In this document: piece after piece, positions 29,056 to 37,132 of the stretch
How positions within the stretch are numbered: position 1 is the stretch's first letter
Layout: every line of letters starts with the position of its first letter
Assembly (NCBI GenBank): GCA_025963485.1
Contig: JAOQAO010000230.1
Coordinates: 1 to 42,035 of the forward strand
Origin: Bacteroidota bacterium
Lineage (GTDB): Bacteria > Bacteroidota > Bacteroidia > Chitinophagales > LD1
DNA: 42,035 nt
Reading direction: 5' to 3'
Program-made: the position numbers and the translations under genes
The notes under the pieces: generated by a model
Seen by the model: only the letters and a program-made list of their open reading frames with translations
Database searches by the model: none
Told to the model about the DNA's origin: nothing

Positions 29056-30420
29056 TTACTGCCCAAAGAACTTATGCATGATAAACTTATACAGGTCATT
29101 GCCATTGGCAAAGACCATCAGGAATATGATAATGAGGAAGCCGACGCGCTGCAGGTTTTCCAGTACCCTCTCATTTAGCGGACGGCCTATCGCCATCTCT
29201 ACGAGCAGGATGATCACATAGCCACCATCCAGCATAGGGATAGGCAGGAGGTTCATCACAGCCAGTACGACAGATATAAATGCCGTCACCGCCCAGAACT
29301 TAGGCCAGCTCCATCCATCCTCGCTGCTGCCGCTGTACATCGACGCCATAGATCCTACACCTCCGAGCTGTTTCCAGCCTTTGATCGTCGGGCTGAAGAT
29401 CAGCTTAAACTGCTTCAGGTAATCGCGTGCAGTTTTATACACCTTCACGAAGCCGACTGCAAATGACTGAAAGAAACCGTAGTTGATGTCCTGATAAACG
29501 ATTGCTGAGTCTTTATTCGCGCCAAATCCCAGCGTGCCTTTATCTGAAACCTTAGCCTTGAGGACGGACGTATCCGTTCCTCTTAGGTAGGTCACATTGA
29601 CCTCTTTGTTCTTGCGGTTTTGCAGCAGGTCTATGATCTCGTGGAAATAATAGGCAGATGAATCATCTACTTTCAATATCCTGTCACCCTTTTGCAGCTT
29701 GCCCACCACAGCGCCACCCGGCTTCAGCGAGTCCACTATATTAGGCGAACGGTAATCCATAAATCCGTGGGACTTGCCCATCTCCACCGCGCGCTTTTTG
29801 AAATCCTCAGGCACCTTGAATGTCGTCACTTGTCCATTGCGCCTGACACTGATCTCCGCGATATTGTCGAGTAGCATTTCCCTGGGTATAGATCTGAAGC
29901 TCTCAAACTGCTGGCCGCCGTCATGGCTCAGCACCACATCACCCTCCTGGAATCCTGCTATCAGTCCTATCGAGTCGCAGTGTATACCATATTTAGTACC
30001 GTCGACGTTGACATGCTCCTCGCCATTCTGCCAGAGCATCATGGAGTAGATGAGCCATGCCACCAGCACATTCATGATGATGCCCCCGAGCATGATGATC
30101 AGCTTCTGCCAGTTCTTCTTGGAGCGGTATTCATCCGGTTTAGGTGGGAGCTTCATCTGCTCCTCGTCCATGCTCTCGTCCATCATACCGGCTATTTTGA
30201 CATAGCCACCCAGTGGGAACCAGCCCAAACCATACTCTGTATCGCCTATCTTCTTTTTGAAGAGCGCAAAATTCAGCAAGCCGGGGAAAGGAAAAAGGAA
30301 GTCAAAAAACAGGTAAAACTTCTCGACTCTCGTTTTGAAAGCCCGCGCTGCGAGAAAGTGCCCCAGCTCGTGCAGTACCACCAATATGGAAAGGCCGAGT
30401 AGTAATTGTAATCCAGACAT
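29056..30420 (-). CDS. rseP: RIP (site-2) zinc metalloprotease RseP
   Basis: VVLHELGHFLAAR (HExxH), PDZ region, NLLPIPMLDGG motif. Confidence 0.93.
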   Translation of the reverse strand: MSGLQLLLGLSILVVLHELGHFLAARAFKTRVEKFYLFFDFLFPFPGLLNFALFKKKIGDTEYGLGWFPLGGYVKIAGMMDESMDEEQMKLPPKPDEYRSKKNWQKLIIMLGGIIMNVLVAWLIYSMMLWQNGEEHVNVDGTKYGIHCDSIGLIAGFQEGDVVLSHDGGQQFESFRSIPREMLLDNIAEISVRRNGQVTTFKVPEDFKKRAVEMGKSHGFMDYRSPNIVDSLKPGGAVVGKLQKGDRILKVDDSSAYYFHEIIDLLQNRKNKEVNVTYLRGTDTSVLKAKVSDKGTLGFGANKDSAIVYQDINYGFFQSFAVGFVKVYKTARDYLKQFKLIFSPTIKGWKQLGGVGSMASMYSGSSEDGWSWPKFWAVTAFISVVLAVMNLLPIPMLDGGYVIILLVEMAIGRPLNERVLENLQRVGFLIIIFLMVFANGNDLYKFIMHKFFGQ

Positions 30421-30577
30421 TAATTGATTTCTATAAATATGAGCGGCAAATGTAGGAAAAAACCTTCAAGCGTCTAAAATGCCTTAAATACATGACGGAT
30501 AGGTCCGTGGATTCACTGAATAAAATCGGTCTATTGTCTAAAATTAACAAAGACAAATGCCCGTGCCTGATAGACGA

Positions 30578-31336
30578 TTATTTGCCTGGCGCCTTGGCCG
30601 GAGGGGTAGTTTTTGGTGCTGTCTGGCCACCACCCTTGGCAGCTGCTGCAGTTTGAGCGTCCTGCTGGTCCATGATACCGAGGTTAGCCTTAGCCGCTTC
30701 GAAATCAGGGAATATTTTGATCGCCTGGTTGAAAAATTCCCTTGCATTGGCAGGCTGGTTGAGCTCAAGTGTGATGATGCCTTTGAGATTGAGGCATGCC
30801 GCCTTCATGGGCACATTCTGGCTGGTATTATTGCCGTTGCGCAGGTTTACTTGCTGTTTGGTAGCAGCCTCATCAGCCAGTATCTGATCGAGGGAGGCGA
30901 GGCACTCACCCATGCGCTTCAGCTGATGTTGGAGTGATGCTATCTGGTAGAGATAATATACCTGCTTTGAGTCTTTGTATAGGGTCTCATAGTCAGCCAG
31001 TGCTTCTTTGGCAAAGCCCAGGGACTGTTTTGACACAGCCACTATCGCCAGCATATCCATTCTTTTCGGATCTTCTTTCAGTATCTCCTCGCCGAGGGTA
31101 AATGCCTGTCCATAGCGCTCTCCCATGAAGTAGAGATTGGCCAGTGAGTCACGCAGGTCCTTGCGCTCAGGCTTGAGGGCCATAGCGTTGTAGAGAGCTG
31201 AGGTAGCTACCTGTATATCATAGTATTTCAGGGCTGAAGAATACACCTTCATCTGAGTCGCAAAAGCATCCTGTGCATGCACACTGGAAGTGAGCAATAT
31301 GACAGCAAAAAGGACCGTAAGAATTGATCTTTTCAT
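30578..31336 (-). CDS. Tetratricopeptide-repeat periplasmic protein
   Basis: Signal peptide MKRSILTVLFAVILLTSSVHAQ; TPR-like helices (LNQPANAREFFNQAIKIFPDFEAAKANLGI). Start set at the internal Met. Confidence 0.7.
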   Translation of the reverse strand: MKRSILTVLFAVILLTSSVHAQDAFATQMKVYSSALKYYDIQVATSALYNAMALKPERKDLRDSLANLYFMGERYGQAFTLGEEILKEDPKRMDMLAIVAVSKQSLGFAKEALADYETLYKDSKQVYYLYQIASLQHQLKRMGECLASLDQILADEAATKQQVNLRNGNNTSQNVPMKAACLNLKGIITLELNQPANAREFFNQAIKIFPDFEAAKANLGIMDQQDAQTAAAAKGGGQTAPKTTPPAKAPGK

Positions 31337-31396
31337 GATTGTAGTAAGTTTATTGGGGAAACGAAGATATATTTTTTTGTCAAAAACCAATATGCC

Positions 31397-32206
31397 TTAT
31401 AAAAAGGCCTTCATGGGCTCGCAGGTGCTGATCGCCACCTCTCTTGCCTTCTCCGCAAAATCTGTCCCTCCTGAAGCATATATGATTTGACGCGCGGAAT
31501 TGATCAATAGACCTCCTCTTGAGTTGACACCAGCTTCGCATATCTCCTTGACATCCCCACCTTGCGCACCGACCCCCGGCACGAGGAAGAAATGATCCGG
31601 AGCCAGTTTCCTGATCTCCCGTAGTTCGGCAGGGTGCGTAGCGCCGACTACATACATCAGCCTGTCCGGACCACACCATTGCTGTGCTTTGGTGATCACT
31701 TTCTCGTAAAGGCGTGTACCCTCACTTTCTGTGAACTGGAAATCCTTAGAGCCTTTATTAGAAGTGAGCCCTAGCAGGATCACCCATTTATCTTTGTACT
31801 CCAAGAAAGGCATCACCGAGTCCTCCCCCATATATGGCGCTACGGTCACAGAATCGAAGTCCAGCCATTCGAAGAAAGACTTAGCATACATCTTGGATGT
31901 ATTGCCGATATCACCGCGCTTGGCATCTGCGATAGTGAAAGCCTCGTCCTTAAACTGATTGAGGTAGTTGATAGTTTTCTCCAGGCTCTGCCACCCCTTT
32001 ATACCCATGGCTTCATAGAAAGCGATATTAGGTTTATAGGCGACCGCTATATCTATAGTAGCATCGATGATCGTCTTATTGAAAGAGAAAATCGGGTCTT
32101 CCTCAGTAAGGAGATGTTTTGGTATCAGGTTGATGTCCGTATCGAGGCCTACGCAAAGCATAGATCTTTTGCGGCGTATGAGGGCGGTGAGTTGTTCTAA
32201 CGTCAT
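31397..32206 (-). CDS. pyrF: Orotidine-5'-phosphate decarboxylase
   Basis: [44 protein letters not shown]. Confidence 0.95.
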   Translation of the reverse strand: MTLEQLTALIRRKRSMLCVGLDTDINLIPKHLLTEEDPIFSFNKTIIDATIDIAVAYKPNIAFYEAMGIKGWQSLEKTINYLNQFKDEAFTIADAKRGDIGNTSKMYAKSFFEWLDFDSVTVAPYMGEDSVMPFLEYKDKWVILLGLTSNKGSKDFQFTESEGTRLYEKVITKAQQWCGPDRLMYVVGATHPAELREIRKLAPDHFFLVPGVGAQGGDVKEICEAGVNSRGGLLINSARQIIYASGGTDFAEKAREVAISTCEPMKAFL

Positions 32207-32278
32207 TTACTTATTTTTTCTTCACTGCCCCTGCACACTCCGGCAGATGGCGTAAGTACTAGTCATAAAAAAGATTAG

Positions 32279-32548
32279 TTAAACGGCGGGTTCCAGATTG
32301 ATAGCGATGACACCTTTGATCTCAGGTACGGCTTGTTTGACAGCAGTCTCTATCCCTGCCTTCATGGTCATATAGCTAGCTGGGCAGGTCTTGCAAGCAC
32401 CTACGAGGCGCAGGCGCACGACCATATCATCCGTTATATCCACTATTTCCACATTCCCACCATCACTCACGAGATAAGGGCGCATAGTGTCGAGCGAGGC
32501 CTCGATCTTAGAGATTAGTTCTGTATTATCCATTGTTTCGGCCTGCAA
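32279..32548 (-). CDS. NifU C-terminal-domain protein
   Basis: IEASLDTMRPYLVSDGGNVEIVDI...VGACKTCPASYMTMKAGIE (CxxC). Confidence 0.92.
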   Translation of the reverse strand: MQAETMDNTELISKIEASLDTMRPYLVSDGGNVEIVDITDDMVVRLRLVGACKTCPASYMTMKAGIETAVKQAVPEIKGVIAINLEPAV

Positions 32549-32660
32549 GTTAGGGCTTATTCATCAAAGAGGCAAAATGATTGTAAACCTGTGTGAGTAT
32601 CACATCCACCTACCCATTTACAGGTATGGAAAATTATAATTTAAAATGTAATTGAATATA

Positions 32661-32735
32661 ATAAAATCGCCGTTCACTGAAGAGGCATCCCTGTATATCG
32701 GTATTTACTAAGGCTTTATACAGATAATGCGAAGG
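32661..32735 (+). promoter_or_regulatory. Upstream repeat P, copy A
   Basis: Aligns to copy B at 35294-35372: ATAAAATC-C-CGTTCACTGAA...GGTAT-TT--TAAGG--TTAT-C-GATAATG-CGA. Confidence 0.6.
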
Positions 32736-32757
32736 CGAGGTGCAAACTTTACTCACG

Positions 32758-32833
32758 AAATCAAAAACAGCGCACACCGAAAAGCTGCGAATCAGAGTAG
32801 GTACCGGGAAGCCGAAAACGGATCAGAGTAGGC
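32758..32833 (+). repeat. Leader repeat R1
   Basis: 76 nt nearly identical to R2 (one substitution, one 1-nt indel); ends 15 nt before the collar-like gene start. Confidence 0.9.
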
Positions 32834-32848
32834 GAAAAAAATACAACT

Positions 32849-33355
32849 ATGTCTTACACAAAAGGAAGTATGCCAATAGGCACTATCGTTTCGTCTTTTT
32901 TGAATTCAGACCAGTTCAAACGCGCGGTGAGGGTCACAGGTGACTGGGATGATCAGAGCGAATGGAATCCATGTGATGGCCGCTTGGCTGGCAATTCAGA
33001 ATATAAAAAACTATCAGATCGAGTCAATGTGCCTGATTTGAGAGGGGTGTTTTTAAGGTGTGTAAACACCATAGACCCATCCAATCAGACGCACATACCT
33101 GATGGCCAGAAAAATGATGAGGAACCAGCCTTTGGGGTTTTACAGAAGGACGCATTTCAGATACATGCCCATGCCTACACAGGACGCCACCTGGAGGCCG
33201 ATGGCGGTGGCGGATTCAATGGTTCCGGGTTTGATTCAAATTCCAATCACAATGGTGCATGGGAGGGTGGATACACATCTTCCAATAGTGGTCAGAGCAA
33301 ATTTGAAACGAGACCGAAAAATCTCTCTGTGTTTTACTACATCAAGATCAATTGA
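32849..33355 (+). CDS. Phage tail collar/fiber-like protein
   Basis: MPIGTIVSSFLN...WNPCDGRLAGNSEYKKLSDRVNVPDLRGVFLRCVN collar-like segment; C-terminal RPKNLSVFYYIKIN. Confidence 0.75.
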   Translation: MSYTKGSMPIGTIVSSFLNSDQFKRAVRVTGDWDDQSEWNPCDGRLAGNSEYKKLSDRVNVPDLRGVFLRCVNTIDPSNQTHIPDGQKNDEEPAFGVLQKDAFQIHAHAYTGRHLEADGGGGFNGSGFDSNSNHNGAWEGGYTSSNSGQSKFETRPKNLSVFYYIKIN

Positions 33356-33397
33356 TCGGGCAAAAACTGCATTAAAACGAACACGTCTTTACCCGTT

Positions 33398-33472
33398 AAA
33401 TCAAAACAGCGCACACCGAAAAGCTGCAAATCAGAGTAGGTACCGGGAAGCCGAAAACGGATCAGAGTAGGC
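33398..33472 (+). repeat. Leader repeat R2
   Basis: Near-identical copy of R1; ends 23 nt before the 79-aa gene start. Confidence 0.9.
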
Positions 33473-33495
33473 ATAAAATAGTTAATTATATAATT

Positions 33496-33735
33496 ATGGG
33501 AATCTCAGGAGGAATTTCGATCACGATTAGAAATGTTGAACTTTTGCCAACATCGGAAGTAGATTTAAGGTCTTTGATCACAACTAATATCAGCGAAGCA
33601 ATATTAGAGAGAGTTCAGCAGTTGCAGGCATTAAATGCTAAAGGTGCAGCAGCTATACCAGCCTCAAAAGCTGCTGATGTTGTTTTGAACGACAGAGGTG
33701 TCGAGGTAGGAATAAGTGTAGGAGTACATTTCTAA
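33496..33735 (+). CDS. Small protein (79 aa)
   Basis: ORF preceded by R2 and followed by a hairpin terminator. Confidence 0.6.
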   Translation: MGISGGISITIRNVELLPTSEVDLRSLITTNISEAILERVQQLQALNAKGAAAIPASKAADVVLNDRGVEVGISVGVHF

Positions 33736-33747
33736 GACTAACCCTGT

Positions 33748-33788
33748 AACCAGTCAGTCGTGCCATAAGGTATTGCTGACTGGTTTTA
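33748..33788 (+). terminator. Hairpin (terminator or attenuator) between the 79-aa gene and the caspase gene
   Basis: AACCAGTCAG-N18-CTGACTGGTT, perfect 10-bp stem, followed by TTT. Confidence 0.6.
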
Positions 33789-33801
33789 AAAAAAATATAT
33801 T

Positions 33802-34584
33802 ATGAAGAAAGCCTTATTGGTGGGGATTAATAAATATCAGAATCCCAATTTTGCGCTTAGAGGATGTTTGAATGATGTAGCGAGTTTTAAATCTCTTCTT
33901 ACAGACGTTTACTCCTTTCAGAATGACAACATAAAAATCCTGCAGGACGGAGATGCGACCAAAGCGAATATTCTGTGGGAGCTGGATAAACTTATTGCAG
34001 AAGCTGCCGTCGGGGATACTTTGATCTTCGGCTACAGCGGCCACGGAACGCAATATGGCACCGACCCATCCCAACCCAATGGGAAAAATGATGCTATCGT
34101 CACTTATAGTTCAGATCTCGCCGGACTTATCCAGGACAAAGAACTGTATGCTCACATTACAGTACGTGGTGATGATTTTTTACAAAAAGTAAGTTTTACT
34201 GGTGTTTATGATTGTTGTCACTCGGGTACTATGATCAAAGATTTTCGGCTAGATGCTTCCGGGAAGTTTATTTTGGACCCAACTTTGAATAGGTGTGTTT
34301 TTTTACCGGAAATAGCAAATAAATTGGGAACTAGGGAGGTACTCATGGGGCCATATAATACTTTCTCCGCTTGTTTAGATGAACAAACTGCTGCGGACTT
34401 GTCTGTCGGAGGTACTTTCAGAGGAGCATTTAGTTATGTACTACATGACTTGCTCAGAGCCAATCCTAATGCTAGAATAAATGATCTTGACAATTTGATT
34501 TTACCTGGTATCCAAAGGATCACCAGCCATTTGCAAGTGCCCAATTACTATGCTGTAGACATAACGAAAAGTGTATTTCAATAA
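33802..34584 (+). CDS. Caspase-family (peptidase C14-like) protease
   Basis: ALLVGINKYQNPNFALRGCLNDV; His motif LIFGYSGHGTQ; Cys motif GVYDCCHSGT. Confidence 0.9.
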   Translation: MKKALLVGINKYQNPNFALRGCLNDVASFKSLLTDVYSFQNDNIKILQDGDATKANILWELDKLIAEAAVGDTLIFGYSGHGTQYGTDPSQPNGKNDAIVTYSSDLAGLIQDKELYAHITVRGDDFLQKVSFTGVYDCCHSGTMIKDFRLDASGKFILDPTLNRCVFLPEIANKLGTREVLMGPYNTFSACLDEQTAADLSVGGTFRGAFSYVLHDLLRANPNARINDLDNLILPGIQRITSHLQVPNYYAVDITKSVFQ

Positions 34585-34602
34585 TTATTTAAAAATGAAA
34601 AA

Positions 34603-34824
34603 ATGCCAAACAACAAATTCATCGTGGACTTTGGTCCATTCCAATTGACTGAGGAGCAACGCAACAAAATTGATTCTGAAATTCAAAAAACGGTTACCAC
34701 AGTGATCACAGAATTCAAATTTCAAAAGAAAATTAAATTTTCTGGTATAAGTGAATTTGAAAAAGGACCTGATGGAGGCTTCACTGGAGGGTTTAGAGCG
34801 GCAGAAATCGAACATGCCGATTAA
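34603..34824 (+). CDS. Small protein (73 aa) downstream of the caspase
   Basis: Same strand, 18-nt gap after the caspase gene; strand-helix-like sequence. Confidence 0.6.
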   Translation: MPNNKFIVDFGPFQLTEEQRNKIDSEIQKTVTTVITEFKFQKKIKFSGISEFEKGPDGGFTGGFRAAEIEHAD

Positions 34825-34874
34825 CCTGCCCGTTTTTCATTGCTAATCTTATTGATTACTTCAAGATTTACAAT

Positions 34875-35291
34875 ATGAATTTGACAGACGAAGATATTTT
34901 ACTGTGTCCATCTCATACGTATATACCTGGCGTAAAATTGATAGGGATACGCAATGATGACGGAACGGTTTCCATTCTACCTGAGGCATTGGAGGTCCCC
35001 TCCGACTTTTATCAAAAATGTGAATCAAATGGTTTTAAACCGGAAGAGCGTTTTCGTTTTACGGATGTATGCAAGGAATCAGGTTGTAAAAATTGGAATA
35101 AAGGGAGATGTGGAGTGTCAGATACAATATTAGAGTTTAAGGATAGCACCGGAGTCGATAGAAACTCCACTCACTGTTCAATCAGGTCTCAATGCCGGTG
35201 GTTCAGTCAAAATGGATTTGATGCTTGTAGAATGTGTAAGTATATTATCACATATGTAAGTGAATCGGATGCTACAGCGCTATCTCCATAA
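34875..35291 (+). CDS. Cys-rich protein (putative Zn or Fe-S binding)
   Basis: VCKESGCKNWNKGRCG ... HCSIRSQCRWFSQNGFDACRMC. Confidence 0.65.
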   Translation: MNLTDEDILLCPSHTYIPGVKLIGIRNDDGTVSILPEALEVPSDFYQKCESNGFKPEERFRFTDVCKESGCKNWNKGRCGVSDTILEFKDSTGVDRNSTHCSIRSQCRWFSQNGFDACRMCKYIITYVSESDATALSP

Positions 35292-35293
35292 TG

Positions 35294-35372
35294 TATAAAA
35301 ATCCAGCGTTCACTGAAACCATATACCTATAAAAGGGTATATTTTAAGGGGTTATGCTGATAATGTGCGAGG
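35294..35372 (+). promoter_or_regulatory. Upstream repeat P, copy B
   Basis: See copy A; lies upstream of the LuxR-type HTH gene. Confidence 0.6.
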
Positions 35373-35412
35373 ATCTGCTAAGATTTAGTGAAGATCATCA
35401 AACCTATACCTT

Positions 35413-35640
35413 ATGAATGAACCCAAAACCCTCCAAGACATTCTTACTCAACGGGAAACAGAGATCCTGATTCTAATTGCTCAAGGGTTGGGATCGAAAC
35501 AAATTGCTGCCCAATTGGAAATTAGTGAAAATACAGTAGCCAATCACCGCAAAAACATGCTATCAAAAGCGCAAGCTAGTAGCAGTGCTGAACTTATATA
35601 TCTATATAACAATAATTATTATATAAAAAATAGCCATTAA
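35413..35640 (+). CDS. Stand-alone LuxR/GerE-type HTH regulator
   Basis: LTQRETEILILIAQGLGSKQIAAQLEISENTVANHRKNMLSK. Confidence 0.9.
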   Translation: MNEPKTLQDILTQRETEILILIAQGLGSKQIAAQLEISENTVANHRKNMLSKAQASSSAELIYLYNNNYYIKNSH

Positions 35641-35692
35641 AAGCCATTTTTTATATGTTGTCAAAAGACAAATTTTACGTTTAAAGCAGCGA

Positions 35693-35720
35693 ATGCCGAA
35701 AAGCTGAAAAAGAGTAGGTA
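35693..35720 (+). repeat. Leader repeat R3 (shorter, diverged)
   Basis: AAAGCAGCGAATGCCGAAAAGCTGAAAAAGAGTAGG; keeps the CAGC...GCTG stem and AGAGTAGG of R1/R2; ends 17 nt before the next gene. Confidence 0.7.
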
Positions 35721-35737
35721 GAAAAAAAATATAAATT

Positions 35738-37057
35738 ATGATACAACAATTCTTAAAACCATTAATAGGGTCTTATCTTTTTTTACTACTATTTTTAACT
35801 AAGGCAATAGCACAAGATTGTGACAAGGTGTTGAGTGATGGTGTTTTCAATACCACATCCATCAATTCAAGTACAGATATATCAAAAGCTTTTAATGAAT
35901 ATATCTACAGTTCAGATTTTTCGAGCCATCAGCAAGCAATTGATGCAGGACTATCCGTTGGGACTGTTGTATATGGCGTACCTCTACAAATTGGGGGCAC
36001 ATTTAGTAAGCAGCAAAAAGATCAATGGAGGAGTACGCACCAACAGTATAAGAATGAAACATTAAATAGTTCTCAAAAATATAGTGCCTTATTTAAGTAT
36101 GCTTCTTCAGATATTTTAGATGCTTGGACAACATGTCAATTTAATGCCAGCGCATCAAAAGTGGGTCTATATGGGTGGCTACAGGAGGTTAGTCCATCCG
36201 CCTCCATTTTGCACTTAACATGGTTGCCAATGGCGGGTGATGGCGGAGCGCCTCCCAAAGTGACCAACAGTTCTATCTCTGGGGGGTATAGATCCGACAA
36301 TATAAACAGCCCTGTATTGCCTAACGGCTATATTTTATTGCAAGGTGCAAATGGTAATCTTGTAGGTATAACAAGAAAACCCAATGAAGATTTGGTTGTA
36401 ATAGTCAACACCTCAAGAGGAGATATTCCATGCTATTTAAAAGCTTATCCGAAGCCATCCATTATAAATTTCTCTTCTACCTCTGCCAATATAAATTTTG
36501 GAGAATCAGCAACATTGTCGTGGACTACCAATAGAGCAACTCAAGTGTCTATAAACAATAATATTGGAAATGTTCAACCCAATGGAAGTACAGTTGTTTC
36601 ACCACAATTAACAACAACGTACAAAATTACAGCCACAAACACTAGCGGTACAATTAATGGATTCACCACAATAAATGTCATACCTCTTCCGCCTACACTG
36701 ACTAGTGGGAGCGTTTCATTTCGTACTACCGATAACGATAAAGATGATAACACAAATGTATCTGTTTTTATTAAGTCTGGAGGCAATACAGTAGCCAACT
36801 GGTCAGGAAGTGATGGGCATTGGAATGATAATTCGGATCATGGTCCATATGGATTATCCATAATCAATCATATTAGGAAAGATCAATTAATAGGACCAGG
36901 CCAGGCAGTATTAGTTGAGGCACCCACAGGTCATGACGAGTGGCATTTCAATTGGTCTGTAACTTTAAATTTCTCGGATGGCTCGTCAAAAAGATATGAT
37001 TGGGGCGGTGGCAATGTCGATCACGATAGAACTACTATCACCCAGCCGCTACCATAG
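35738..37057 (+). CDS. Secreted protein with Ig-like domain and a His/Asp-rich C-terminal domain
   Basis: Signal peptide ending KAIAQ; PSIINFSSTSANINFGESATLSWTTNRATQVSINNNIG...TYKITATNTSGT Ig-like segment. No T9SS domain recognised. Confidence 0.65.
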   Translation: MIQQFLKPLIGSYLFLLLFLTKAIAQDCDKVLSDGVFNTTSINSSTDISKAFNEYIYSSDFSSHQQAIDAGLSVGTVVYGVPLQIGGTFSKQQKDQWRSTHQQYKNETLNSSQKYSALFKYASSDILDAWTTCQFNASASKVGLYGWLQEVSPSASILHLTWLPMAGDGGAPPKVTNSSISGGYRSDNINSPVLPNGYILLQGANGNLVGITRKPNEDLVVIVNTSRGDIPCYLKAYPKPSIINFSSTSANINFGESATLSWTTNRATQVSINNNIGNVQPNGSTVVSPQLTTTYKITATNTSGTINGFTTINVIPLPPTLTSGSVSFRTTDNDKDDNTNVSVFIKSGGNTVANWSGSDGHWNDNSDHGPYGLSIINHIRKDQLIGPGQAVLVEAPTGHDEWHFNWSVTLNFSDGSSKRYDWGGGNVDHDRTTITQPLP

Positions 37058-37087
37058 TAATTGTGTAAATATTAATTGCAAGAACTC

Positions 37088-37102
37088 TGACGAAATTCGT
37101 CA
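37088..37102. promoter_or_regulatory. Perfect palindrome upstream of the metzincin gene
   Basis: TGACGAA-a-TTCGTCA. Confidence 0.4.
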
Positions 37103-37132
37103 ATTATATGTAATGTGATATATATAATCAAC

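Noticed and set aside
32849-33355. Diversity-generating retroelement target
   Set aside because: Collar/fibre-like proteins can be DGR targets, but I see no reverse transcriptase or template repeat in the window.
33102-33470. 122-aa ORF overlapping the collar-like gene in another frame
   Set aside because: Covers R2 and has no family resemblance; the 32849-33355 frame has the recognisable collar segment.
32758-33472. CRISPR array
   Set aside because: Only two long copies about 640 nt apart with a gene between them; no regular repeat-spacer structure anywhere in the window.
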